Source of the DNA: Sisyra terminalis
Taxonomy: Eukaryota; Arthropoda; Insecta; Neuroptera; Sisyridae
DNA: 64,000 bases
Direction: 5' to 3'
NCBI GenBank assembly: GCA_958496175.1
Contig: OY292276.1
Location: forward strand, 31,020,449-31,084,448
A program made the position numbers and the translations under genes. The notes under the pieces are model-generated. The model saw nothing but the letters and a program-made list of their open reading frames with translations, searched no databases and was not told where the DNA came from. Positions 39,001-49,694 of the stretch are shown here, piece by piece; position 1 is the stretch's first letter, and every line of letters begins with the position of its first letter.

Positions 39001-40374
39001 TTTTATATCTTTTAAATCGATGAAATATATTATTTAAATGAGAAAACCATTTTAACTATGAAAAATTTGTATTTCAACAGAAAAAAAGGTTTTATTTCAA
39101 GGCGTAAATGGGGTCCGAAAACAATTGATGTACTTATGGGTCTTCTGTGACGTCACAATCCACAAATTGAAACCGAGATATAAACTAATAATTGAGCCGT
39201 TATCATTAATAGGTTTCTTAGATTTTATCAAGTAGAGTTAATATTTAACAGCTACAATATGTTTTGATATTAGTTTAAATCACTTTTAAAACAATTACAA
39301 TTATTTTTAGAACATGTGCATTAGATCTATTGTATTTTTAATCTATAAGCTCTTTGCTTTCAAATTGCAGTTATTTTTCATCACAGAATCTTTCATAAAT
39401 TTACTATGTACATTTATTATGTCAGAGGATAATTTATTATCGTAGAAAAGTTCAGCTATGTGAACCGTTCACTTAACTTATTCTGATCTTTAGCTACTTA
39501 TGCTAAATAACTTAACGAATTTGGAATAAAGTTCAAATAGACTTATGTACACCTACTTGACTTTTAATTATTTTGACTTGTGTGACTTATGTTAAGGCAA
39601 GTTCAACTAATTTACATACGCTCCAACTTATAATGAGCTTAACTCATGTTGGCTACAATCAATTCACGTTCAGTTGAAGTGAAATTATTTGAAAACGCAA
39701 CAAAAAAAAATCAAACTCTTCATAGGAAAAGTTACTGGCATCAGCTTTAATTTTGAACAGTGTGATAAAATTGTATATCCTTACATATGCTTTGTGACAT
39801 ATTATGTATGAGGATTCTTACTGCTTGTCTTAGCCATAAAGCCGTCTCAATCTATACCTTTCAAAATTTTACATATTTAAATGAAACTTTTTTCGAATAT
39901 ATGTTAGAATCATCAAAGTAATCCTTTGTTTTCAACCCAAAACTAAACATTTTACTTTAAATCAAAAGTAAAATATAGCTTAAAATTACTCCTTAATGAT
40001 GTAAGGAGCATTTAACCAAATTCAAAATGGAACCTTTTATTTCTTTTATTAATTTCTATAATTTATACTCAATCATATTGTGTGGTAGCTGCTTAAAAAT
40101 AAACAAAGCTCATACGTTCACCACTAAGAGCCCTCTATTTAAGCTAGTCTTAAACAATATTGAAATTATGTTGATATGATTTACAATAATAAATATAGTT
40201 GCTACACGGAAAAAAATGTGAGCCGTCACGAGACGCCTGGTAGATGTGAAACATCGAGTTTGTACAAGTAACATGCATTAAAGACAAGATTAGAAAACCA
40301 CCATGATTAGAAAATTAATTAATTCAATAATTTTTCGATGTTTACATTCATGACAAATAAAAATAAAAACATTC
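36027..40374. other. Mostly AT-rich, one GC-richer island, no gene seen
   Basis: 37340-37700 is less AT-rich and has overlapping short plus frames, with GCTCATGCATGGGGCATGAG and nearby blocks. No domain or splice site is convincing. A perfect CCATGGT/ACCATGG hairpin lies at about 36492. The rest is featureless. Confidence 0.4.
38375..38390. repeat. (AT)n microsatellite
   Basis: Eight AT units without interruption. A similar (AT)n run lies at about 59080-59095 in SLC6 intron 1. Confidence 0.8.
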
Positions 40375-41095
40375 GTGTGCTACAAAATACAATTTTGTCA
40401 GTCAATATGTGGCTGCAACAAGACAACTGCAGATAAACTGGTCGCAATACAAAACAAAATAATAAATACCTTTTCCAATGATAGCTCTGTACTCGGTATA
40501 AGGAAAACGTATATACTTGAGGCCATATGTTACCATTACAGGAACTGCAAAAATGCATATAAAAACCATACTGGAATTACCAGAAATAAAAGCCTGGTAT
40601 TGCCTAAAGTACACAAAGAGATAGGATTTAAAAATTCGACCGTTGTTGCGATCAAATACTTTAACAAATTACCCGAACATCTAAAAACACTTCCTTATAT
40701 GAACAAAATAATACGAAGGAAATTGAAAGTGTGGCTGATGGCTGTTGTACCAAATTAATTTAAAAAAATAGTTCAATATTAACACGAATTGTACGGTGAT
40801 TTTATTTTTGTTTTATTTTTTATTTTATTTTTATTTTGTTTTGATTGTCTAATTATATTTATTTTGTATTTTGATTTATTTCAATTGTAAAGATTGTTGT
40901 AAAAATGTTAGCTCTGTTAGGATGAGCGTCTACTAAATGTATACTTTATTTGTTGTAATGAGCCTATTATACCGGGCCTATGCACAAATGATTTGCTTCA
41001 TCTCTATAGGTGCATATCTATCAATATCTATGTATAAAATTTTGTATGTAAATATGTATGTATTACATCCTGGTAATAAATAAATAAAAAAAATA
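40375..41095 (+). mobile_element. 5'-truncated non-LTR retrotransposon (end of reverse transcriptase frame plus 3' UTR)
   Basis: A 127-codon frame ends at 40758. Its C-terminal half (S-L-V-L-P-K-V, then A-I-K-Y-F-N-K-L-P-E-H-L-K, then R-R-K-L-K-V-W-L) has the pattern of the reverse transcriptase C-terminus of CR1/Jockey-like elements: a basic strand, then 'yN-LP-x-x-lk' and a final amphipathic helix. A 3' UTR of about 330 bp follows and the element ends in a TAAATAAATAAAAAAA-type tail at about 41080-41095. Catalytic domains are missing, so it is inactive. Confidence 0.6.
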
Positions 41096-41421
41096 TATTA
41101 AATTTTGAAATAAGTATAATAAGAACAAAACTTAACTCAATAATTAATTGATTTAATTAAAACAAAATAATATATACAAGAAAAAATTGTGTAAATTTCA
41201 ATCTACCAAGAGAGTAGATTTTACTTCTTGACGCTTATTTATTGACGCTTGAAAAATATAATTACTAATGATGACTAATGACTTGGTAATGCGACATAGT
41301 GTATTCTTGCTTTCTTTGCAAGAGGATGTTCACTTTTATTTTCTGAATTATCACTCTGCGACATACTTTATTGTTCATTTTTTCAAATAAAACATAGGTT
41401 ATGTAACTGTAGTAAACAAGA

Positions 41422-41594
41422 CCATCGAACCCAAGGTTTATAAAATACACAGGTGGCCTCATGCGCCACCTGACGTATTCAGAAGAAATTCGTACATATC
41501 TTCAGACAGATTTAAATTTCAAAATTCTTCGTATGACATTATTTTTTTTTTCTAATGGGGCAACCTGTGTAATTTATAAACCTTGTATCGAACC
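41422..41594. mobile_element. Foldback MITE, about 173 bp
   Basis: The left arm 41422-41464 (CATCGAACCCAAGGTTTATA, then ACACAGGT) is repeated inverted at 41552-41594. A nested perfect 7-bp hairpin AGGTGGC/GCCACCT lies at 41451-41471. No target duplication is obvious and no frame has coding character. Confidence 0.6.
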
Positions 41595-41969
41595 GAGTGA
41601 GAAGAGAGTCGCACGTCGTTTGCGCATGGCAACGCGTCGCCATATTGTACACACTACTACATGTATAGGGTTCATATAATTTACTACCACATTACTTAGT
41701 CGATAAATGCATCTATTTGAGACGATAAAATGAATTATTAGACAAACATTGTATAAAAATAAGACAAAAGAAGAGGATTACCTTATCATCGCTAAAAATT
41801 AAAAGAATTTAATAAATAAAACAACATTTCCCACGTCATAATACAAACGCGTGCTTTTTGAAGAGTAGCGCGCTCTATCGGTACTCATACAATTTTTTCA
41901 ACATTACATTCGGACTCCATGTATTTACAGTCCGTGAATAGAAGTTAAACAATAATCCTAAATATCTAC

Positions 41970-42052
41970 ATAAAAATAATTTTAATATTATATTAATATA
42001 ATAATTATATTAATATAATATTAATATAATAACATTAATATAATTATTAATG
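41970..42052. repeat. AT-only degenerate repeat (AATATTATATTAATAT type)
   Basis: An almost pure A/T array of overlapping ATATTAATATAAT units directly beyond the 3' end of the Penelope-like copy. It may be an AT-rich insertion target or a local expansion. Confidence 0.6.
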
Positions 42053-42086
42053 AGTAATAAATATGTCTTATGGCTCAATTTCTTCT

Positions 42087-42135
42087 TTATTACGACACGT
42101 TTCAACAGTTTTTGGCTGTCATCATCAGGTAATAA
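42087..42135 (-). ncRNA. Hammerhead-ribozyme-like motif at the 3' end of the Penelope-like element
   Basis: On the minus strand: a perfect 7-bp stem I (42135-42129 with 42093-42087), core CTGATGA (42128-42122), a 5-bp stem II (GACAG with CTGTT, one G-U) closing a 7-nt loop, GAAAC (42103-42099), a 2-bp stem III with a 2-nt loop, and C at 42094 as the expected cleavage nucleotide before stem I. One extra U at 42121 sits between the core and stem II, unlike the canonical form, so activity is uncertain. Tiny stem III hammerheads are known from Penelope-like elements and usually work as dimers. The motif overlaps the final codons and TGA of the endonuclease frame. Confidence 0.55.
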
Positions 42136-42850
42136 TTTTTGCAAATTTCATATAGGTTGTTTGTTTTATATAATTTATCGTTAAGGATGTTATTTGGATC
42201 TAATTTGTGTGCTTTGTATATTACATATTCTTCTAGGGTGTCCATATGTGATCCTTTCTTGCAAATATGTAGTAGCTTAAAATTTATTTCAAAATTTAAG
42301 CATTGATGATTTTCGTTATAAAGATATTTTGTAAAATTTGAAGTTGTTGTTGAAGTAGGGTACTTGGGTGTATGTTCCTTATATCTTGTTCCGAAAGATC
42401 TACCAGTTTTGTTAATGTAGAATTTTTCACAGGAACCACATTTAATTTTATACATTCCGGTTTTGTTTTTCGTCGTAATTTGGTTGTTCTCCAATGGTTT
42501 AAGAATTTTCATCATATTTTTGTTTGTTGAAAATGCGATATTGAAGTTATTTTTCTTTAGTAAGTTGGCGATTGTAAAATTAAATATATTATTGAAGTTT
42601 GATTTAATATATTTTATGTTTTCTTTTGGTGGAGTTGGAAGAATGGATTTCTTAGTAAATTTCGATATTATTTTGTCTACGATTGAGCTGTAGTATGCGT
42701 TAGTAGTGGCTATATGTTTAATTATCTTAAATTCTTCTTCACGAGCTTTGGTGCTAAGAAGGAACTTGATCGCTCTGTACACTAGAATATTGTAAGCTGC
42801 CATTTTTTGGGTTCTTTTGTGAAATGATGTTTTATGGATGGTTGTGTTTA
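42087..42850 (-). mobile_element. Penelope-like retroelement, 5'-truncated: reverse transcriptase thumb remnant and GIY-YIG endonuclease
   Basis: The frame encodes 292 codons from 42980 to a TGA at 42102, but similarity begins only near residue 46. There T-S-F-H-K-R-T-Q-K-M-A-A-Y and V-Y-R-A resemble the reverse transcriptase C-terminal part of Penelope-like elements. A linker follows (N-A-Y-Y-S-S-I-V-D-K-I-I-S-K-F), then the endonuclease: G175-M-Y-K-I-K-C-G-S-C, F-Y-I-N190, and G-R-S-F-G-T-R199-Y-K-E-H. The second signature is Y-I-N instead of Y-I-G; the candidate catalytic Arg is kept. In complete elements these domains nick target DNA and prime reverse transcription. The reverse transcriptase core is missing, so this copy is not autonomous. 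The first 45 codons are unrelated hydrophobic, AT-rich sequence. Confidence 0.8.
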
Positions 42851-42980
42851 ATATTTTAATAATTAATATTAAACAATAAAAATAAAGAAACAAACATGAA
42901 TATTTAAGTATCCATTGTTGACGTGTTTTAATGCAATTGAAAATAAAATCCTCTTTTATTTTATTTTTTATTTCATTCAT

Positions 42981-44516
42981 TCCTTTAGATAAAGTAATTA
43001 AGGTTATTGATTGAAACCAATATTTTCAATACTAAAAATAAAATTTTCTGATTGGAGTCAAAATTGACACCACGTGACCGTCAGTGTAATTAGTAGAAAC
43101 CCGCCCAATTAGCTAAGGGTTAAAAGAACTATTTGTAATTCAATTTATACATTCTATTGTGCGCTTAAAAAGCATTTTGCCGAGAAAATTCATTTTTTTT
43201 TTTGCCTTTACTTTTTGACAAATCTATATTTTTTTGTGCCAAACATCAAAAAACGGAAATCAATAAAGCGATAAACAATAAATTTTCTATCTTCGCACAC
43301 AGTTAAATTTTAGAAATACTGAGTTTCATAAAAAAAAATCAACCGTTTCTTCATAAATCATCAAAAAAAAAAAAACGCTGTTTGAAATATTTATGCATGT
43401 CAGAGCAATTGGTTTTGTATTCTGATAAAATTATCACTATTTCAGTGTTGTTGAAATGAATAATGCGCTATTTTGTGTTTAGCTTGAAAATTTCATACAG
43501 ATCAAATGGTTTTACCCAAACACTGAAGGTTTCAAAATATTTTTATTTTAAATATAATTTAAATAATTATTTTCTTTTTAATTATTACTATTTCTTTTTC
43601 CGTATAACTTTTTTTTCTCTTCATATATAGGAGCCGTAAAAAAAGTGAAAGATCAGATTACATTTTCAAAGCTGAAGAAGCACTTTTATAAAATATAGGT
43701 TTTAGATATACTAGGAAAAAGAAAGCCTCACTGATAAATAATGAGATCTTACAAAGTTATACTTGAGAATTCAAATAAGTCAAAATTCTAAATCTTTTAC
43801 TTAACCTTCCTTAGAGAGCCTAAGGGGAGGCACGAATTTTATTAGCCAAGATTTCGAGCGAAGAGATTTGGTGAACTTTGAGCTAATAGGCAAGCACATC
43901 CATCTTATTAAGCGACAATAATTAAATATTATTTTTTATTTTTTCTTATTAATAGATAACAGATTATCTTAATGAAAATTTTTGTTCTTAAAATTTTTGT
44001 GTTTGTAGTACTTTATAAAATAGAAGAGAGGCACCATATGATTTAATATTTTTAAGAGCCGTGGTAAAATAAAATCTGGGAACCACTGATTTAAGAGTAG
44101 ATATTTTAAATCTTAGTCGCTTAGCCTATCTTATTTCAACGACAAACTTACAAATGCCAATTTTAAAGTTACATTTTATTGATGATATATAAACACTAGG
44201 TAAAGTCATATGTTAGAAGCTTGCAATATCTAAGAATATAGATAAAATGTATATGATATAAAAGGAAAGGAATGGAAAATTAAGTTTAATTATAATATTC
44301 TTGTTAAATTCAGAAATAAGAAGAAACCCACAAGCATGTCTTTACAACGCTCTGGCAACTTTGAAGCTTATTGATACATAATTTGCATAGCTTAAAATTT
44401 TTTGAAAAAAATAACGCTTTTTCATATTCTTTAACTCCTATGACATCCTATGATATAAACAATAAACTTTGCAACCAATCTGCTGAGTGAACCGATATGC
44501 TTAAAAGAATTACGAT
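42981..44516. other. AT-rich sequence, no gene seen
   Basis: Only the solo hAT-like end near 44060-44088 was recognised. CACGTGACCG near 43073 is an isolated GC-rich patch. Confidence 0.45.
44060..44088. repeat. Solo hAT-like end
   Basis: Read on the minus strand it starts CAGTGGTTCCCAGATTTTAT, matching the hAT end consensus. The partner end was not found in the preceding 500 bp, so this is a fragment or a decayed element. Confidence 0.35.
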
Positions 44517-45486
44517 AGGGGAAGTCCGGGCAAAGTGGATACCTTAAGCTTTAATGACCTATAGCAAGAAAACGTATAGACATAGAAATAAAACAATTGC
44601 TGAATATGAATAAGTATTTATTATAATTTTTAATATAACCATAAAAAATTTGGTAACATCAATATTTTACTTACAATTACTAACAATATTCAAATTGGTA
44701 CAGCTATCCACTTTGCCCAACCAACCGGGTAAAGTGGATAGGACCATAGGGCAAAGTGAACACATGGTAAATAGGTAAATATAGATATATAGCTACTTAA
44801 TTATCAGCAAATACCATTGAAGATCGTTCTCCTGTTCGTTGTTAAAAACCTTGCGAAAACGGCCAAGCTGAGCAGTAGAACTACCTTTTTCCAATGCCTA
44901 TACAAAGTAGCATAAGGTAAGCCATATTTTCACTGGAATACCAGCATTACAGTCTGCTACCGTAAGCATCATAACATCCTCACTCCATTTGGGTTGATTA
45001 GTTTTCCTTTTATATTTGTAAACCATCTATAGAATTATAAATGAAAGCCATTGACCAGAAAGCCTACCAGGTGAATTGAAATTGCTATACGGACAAAGTG
45101 GATTCGTATCCACTTTGCCCGTATTCTCTTTGCCCAATAGGTACTTGGTGAACCAAACCTAACCTACAACCAAATCCAAAAACAATATCTCAATAAAACT
45201 TGCAATAATTCAACAAGAAAGCATACACTTTAAAAATACAAACAAAGCAAAATAGTAAAATCACAAGTAGATGAGTAATTATGAAAATGCTAACCTCAAA
45301 ATATCGTAACAAAGTATCACTTATTTATTTTAACTATTTTTTTATTTTTATTTTACGTTAGTTCTGTTTGTTTACGATTGAGGAGAACGGATCACGAGAC
45401 CTACGACAGGCAAATTTGCTCGAGCCATTTCGAAATATTGTAGGGTATTCGCTTTGCCCGGGCTAGTCGCTATGCCCTTCGCTATA
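44517..45486 (-). mobile_element. Internally deleted pogo-like (Tc1/mariner superfamily) DNA transposon
   Basis: The ends share AG(T/C)CCGGGCAAAG(T/C)G(G/A)ATACC in inverted orientation. Inside, minus-strand 45026-44793 starts M-V-Y-K-Y-K-R-K-T-N-Q-P-K-W-S-E-D-V-M and ends L-G-R-F-R-K-V-F-N-N-E-Q-E-N-D-L-Q-W-Y-L-L. These are the start of the pogo/jerky-type transposase DNA-binding region (psq-like helix-turn-helix) and the conserved 'LGR-x-x-x-VF' element. An in-frame TAG and the absence of a DDE domain show it is dead. The motif GGGCAAAGTGGAT or its complement occurs at least eight times within the element. Confidence 0.7.
44793..45026 (-). pseudogene. pogo-like transposase N-terminal helix-turn-helix relic
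   Basis: 77 codons with one internal TAG after Y-F-V. The start codon has the family's usual M-V/P-(R/K)-x-Y-K-R-K-T beginning, so the original start is kept. The segment between W-S-E-D and L-G-R-F corresponds to the two DNA-binding helices, with the second helix disrupted by the stop. The catalytic half is absent. Confidence 0.7.
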
Positions 45487-45560
45487 GAATGACTAAGATC
45501 TTCGACCTCAGTGAATTAATAATATACCAAACCAACTTAAGTCAATGACCTGACTTTGCG

Positions 45561-45582
45561 AAAAAAAAAAAAAAAAAAAAAA
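45561..45582. repeat. Poly-A tract, 22 bp
   Basis: An uninterrupted run of 22 A. No retroposon body is recognisable directly upstream. Confidence 0.9.
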
Positions 45583-46878
45583 TATAGCTTATTAGGCTTA
45601 TTATGAATGAATTGTATCAATCATTTTAACATATTGTGTTCTATTTACTTCTTGTAACCAAGGAGTAATAAACATAATGAGTTACACCAGTGAAATAATT
45701 CTACCGTCGTAAAATGTTTGGTGAAAATGTTGACAAGTGTTATCTGTCGAAAAATCTACCGACTAACCAATATTTATTATCGGAAGTACTCTGTTAAATA
45801 TCCAAGGTGAAGGCTAGACTTTACATTGATTTTTGATGCACATATATATAACCACTCTTCCAAACTCGCTCAGGAATTTGGTAGGTATTCCAAATATCTA
45901 ATGAGAAGTATATGTATCACAGACTACATTTCAAATATACCATTCGAGTTTTGAAATACAGGGAATGTTTTTAGTAGCAATAATTGCGAAGAATTAAATA
46001 TTCCATAGCAAACAGTAAATTTAAAAACAAAAATAAATTCAGCATATATATCGCTTAGACTAAGTAACAGATATCAGCAAGTTATAAAAACAAAAGAGAA
46101 TAAAAGTATATTAAAAAGTTTTTTCTGTCCATAATAAGGAGGATTGGAATACATGATAAGGGAGCTAAGATAAGAATTTCAAATTTAGGGACTTCTCAGT
46201 TAATTAGAACAAGACAGATTAATAATATTTTGGACAACAGGTTGCAGATTTACATTTGGAAGATAAAGTCATTAAAAGCTTTCACACGTTTAACTATTTA
46301 AGATCAACTGTTAACTGAAATGACACTTATTTAAGAGATGTAGTAATAAACATAGCACGGGGGTAGCAAACTGCAAAAACATTACATGGATTAATATGGA
46401 GTAACACATTTACCAATGAAACAAAAAACAAATCTTTCAAAGTATAAACCAAAGTATAGGACGGAGTTGAAATATGTACCACTAATCGTTGGGATGAGGA
46501 CCTTTTATCTCAGAATTGTTTAAAAATAAATTAAATAATGCATGATTGTCCACGCAATAGGAAATAATTAAAGTAAGAAGTCATAATAAAGCATTAAATA
46601 TCAAACTTTAAAGTGAAAACTTTTAAAAGGTCATTTTATATTGGTGTACATTATGCATAGTTTCTAGAGCTCCGCAAGAACCAAGGTTGCAAATAACAAA
46701 AGAAAAGTTTAATAATATATACTTATTACTACTATTATATTTTCTAACAAACATAATCAACGACATCAACTTCACAATTTTAAACTTTTTGGATGATCTA
46801 ATGAAAGCACTGAAAAAGAAATAAAATTGCATTAAATTTAACCACGCGGCAAACAAAGCCTACCACTATGCAGAAAAA

Positions 46879-47003
46879 GGTAGGTAGTGGATTCGATCAT
46901 CGTATCGAGCAAATTTTCAATATTTCTCGATAACGGATTTCATTAACCCTAGAGTCGCTGAAAGACCTTAGTCGTTATAAAGTGACGGTAAATAACAATG
47001 TAG
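46879..47003 (+). mobile_element. tRNA-derived SINE, copy 3 (5' truncated)
   Basis: Begins just upstream of the B-box (GTGGATTCGATCATCGTATC) and contains the full body: TTAACCCTAGAGTCGCTGAA, GACCTTAGTCGTTATAAAGT, GACGGTAAATAACAA. The A-box half is missing, consistent with incomplete reverse transcription. Confidence 0.75.
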
Positions 47004-48049
47004 AAAAAAAAGGTAATCTACTTAATTTTTATTTAGGAAGTACTTAGATCGTACAATTTAGATTTAGTACTTCATATGTATTTATCAATAAATGAATATT
47101 TATACTTACATATTAAGTAAAATCTTTCCATTTAATTTGTTCTTTGACATAATTTACCTTGAAAAAAAATACAAAATATAAAATTTACACTTTTTATTCC
47201 AATTCGCATTTAAATAGAAACTGTAAAGAGCTTTGTTCCTGTCGGAGGTTTCATGACCGCACTCATTATTTTTATTTTTGAAGTTAAACTTCCATAAGAG
47301 CGTTATGAATAAATAATCAGTCTGAATTTTTAATAAAATGTGACGCCATGGCGCTACAATAGGAAGTTGCTTAAAACTGGTTAGCGAGAAAATCAAGCGA
47401 GTGAAGGCTGACCAATTTTTAGGACCGATTTGCATAGTACTTAAAAACGCAATCAAGTCGGCCAAGTTGACCGTAGCACACGTTTTTTGTGACAAATTTG
47501 AAAAGTAGCAGTAAGAGATAACAGTCAAAACAGCCATCGTCAATTGTTATTTTATATTTAAAACATCGATATCGTCGAACTATACATTTTAAATTTTATA
47601 GTTTGAACCATATCCATATTAGTACACAATAATTTATATACATTTTAAAGAAAGGTATTTTTTTGAAATTATTTAATGCAATCTGTAAAATAATGCAAGG
47701 AAAGTTGATTGATTCATTATATTGCATTATGTTTTTTTTTTTTAATTTAAAAATCTGTTTCAATACATAAATATAAATGTCGCTATTTGTACATGTTGTT
47801 AGTACACGCAATAGACTATTTTGACAAACTTTATCTATACACAATAAACTGTATATTCATATCTAAACATGATAGTTTATGGCAAAAATCCACTTCTATA
47901 TGATTAATGTTTTCGATAACAATTTTTCAAACAAGTGACCCATTCTGTATTGACAAACAGTTAATTTATATATGTTAGATACTTTGTGTAAGTAGTCAAT
48001 TGTGTATAATGTTTTGAAATACTATGTAGTATGTATAAGTTGCCAATGT

Positions 48050-48276
48050 GACTCATGTCCCCTTTAGCGACATGAATATCTGGTAACGTTGCATTTTCTA
48101 CTTTGTTTTTAAATTGTTTCGCAATTAAATCTGGTCATAATGAAAATTTACAAACAAAAGAGCAAGTTTTGTGATATTAACATTGAATAAACAAAAAAAA
48201 AACGCAAATTAAATTAAAAACAAAGTTTTAAATGCAACGTTGTCTGATATTAATGTCGTTAAAAGGAACATGAGCC
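48050..48276. mobile_element. hAT-like MITE family, copy 1 (227 bp)
   Basis: Ends GACTCATGTCCC and, inverted, GGCTCATGTTCC, followed on both sides by CTGGTAACGTTGCATTTTCT-like blocks about 50 bp deep. Flanks GCCAATGT and ACCAATTT agree at 6 of 8 positions, an eroded 8-bp target duplication. The central TTTCGCAATTAAATCTGGTC block is shared with the other copies. Confidence 0.75.
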
Positions 48277-48339
48277 ACCAATTTAATCTATTATTTGAAA
48301 ACTAGTAACTTTCTGGGAAATATTCCCAGCCCAACATTG

Positions 48340-48632
48340 ACAAAACTGACAAATAACAAAAATTGGTGATTGAAGGAAAACGAAATGACAGTTGAAACCA
48401 ATGATAACAATCAGTTAGTTAAAATTTGAGACAATAATTATACATATTTATATTACATTTATATGTATAGGTTTATATTTTTTGTTTTCTGTCGTTACCG
48501 CCACGCATATATTTGCCTATTACATTGACATCAAAAGCAAAAATTGTGTTTAAAATTAAATCATAGTTTAGTTATTACAAACTACTATTAATTGATGAGC
48601 CATTTTAGGCAGTACCGAAAGATGCTATTTAT
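48340..48632 (+). repeat. Dispersed repeat, copy 2 of 3 (unclassified)
   Basis: Same orientation as the copy at 6.1 kb and the most complete match to both others. It begins near TGACAAAACTGACAAATAAC and continues through ACAATCAGTTAGTT to the block GATGAGCCATTTTAGGCAG near its end, whose counterpart at 58.6 kb is GATGTGCCAGTTCAGGCA. It lies about 65 bp downstream of the MITE ending at 48276. Confidence 0.5.
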
Positions 48633-49508
48633 TTTTTTTTCTTATTTTATATATATCAAAATCATTACTCTATTCTAAAAAAATAACGACAAAGTTTTAA
48701 AAAGACTAAAACTTTTTTTTTTTGAAATTTGAAAATCAAAAAAGAGGATTTCGTATAAACTTTAAGAAATAGAAGACATATGATTTAGAACTTAATAATA
48801 GCAAAAAAGTTAAAATAGCTCGGAAAAAAAATTATTCTATTTTTTAAGTATTTATTATTTAATTTTATATCTCAAACTAGTATATATTTGGTTTGTTAAA
48901 TTATAAACATAGTTAATAAAGCAATTTCTCTTTGAATTGAATCAAATTTAATAATTATTTGAAACTTTTCTAATTTTGTTTTATTTTGCAAAAATATCTC
49001 AATTTTCAATAAACATTTTACAGGAAAAACAATTGTTTCGAATGAAACTGTATATGTTCAAATGTTTTATTTTGAAAACATTCCAGAAAATGTGTTAATT
49101 CAAACTATTCGAAATAACCAACTCATTGAACCATTTATTGCAATTTTAGAAAACAAGGAAAAATAATTTAAAAAAAAAAGAATGCTTTACCTTTGACAAT
49201 TGTGTTGTGAGTTTAAATTTAATTCAACACAAAATATTTGTTAAAAATAAAAAAATAAAAATTAACAGTGTACATAATGACCATAATCCAATTAAAAGAT
49301 GATGAAGTTCAATTAAACGGTCCATCAATTTTGGCTCTGTTTGGAGGTAAATTATTTTCCAAATATTATAAATATTTTTTCTTTATTTTTTTTATATATA
49401 AAATTGAAATTTTTCAATTGAAAATCTTTTATGACTCCACAACGTCCCTAATGTTTACTGAAAGCCGAACAAATACTTTACGATTGACTTAACTAAAAGC
49501 TTATATTC

Positions 49509-49694
49509 ATGCAAGACACAATCTCAAGTCCATCGTTACAATCAGAAGGCAAAATGAAACAAATAGCCGCGTTGAAAGAAAATAAATGGTCGGTTTTAAG
49601 AAAAAAATGCTGCGAGACAGAAAATGAAATGAATAAATTGAATGCGATCCTTGAACATTTGCCAAATGAACTTGATAATAAAATAATAATATGA
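49509..49694 (+). CDS. Unidentified 61-codon small ORF
   Basis: ATG with an in-frame TAA shortly upstream and a TGA end. The product is charged, Lys/Glu/Asn-rich and probably helical (C-C-E-T-E-N-E-M-N-K-L-N-A-I-L-E-H-L), and less AT-driven than most short frames here. No family is recognised, the start context is poor, and no splice sites are convincing. It may be a small protein, a relic or chance. Confidence 0.2.
   Translation: MQDTISSPSLQSEGKMKQIAALKENKWSVLRKKCCETENEMNKLNAILEHLPNELDNKIII

Larger units (their letters stand above)
45487..48049. other. AT-rich sequence around SINE copy 3
   Basis: Contains the poly-A tract and the SINE. The minus frame at 47154-47543 (129 codons) has slightly mixed composition but no domain, signal or splice support, so I do not call it. 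Confidence 0.4.

Noticed and set aside
41970..42052. AT repeat array as a CRISPR-like array or satellite
   Set aside because: Units are irregular and overlapping without spacers; simple AT low complexity.
43800..44060. Full hAT element ending at 44088
   Set aside because: No matching left end or 8-bp duplication found, so only the solo end is listed.
47154..47543. 129-codon minus-strand frame as a gene
   Set aside because: The sequence becomes Lys/Asn/Phe-rich towards its end and has no recognisable motif or gene context.
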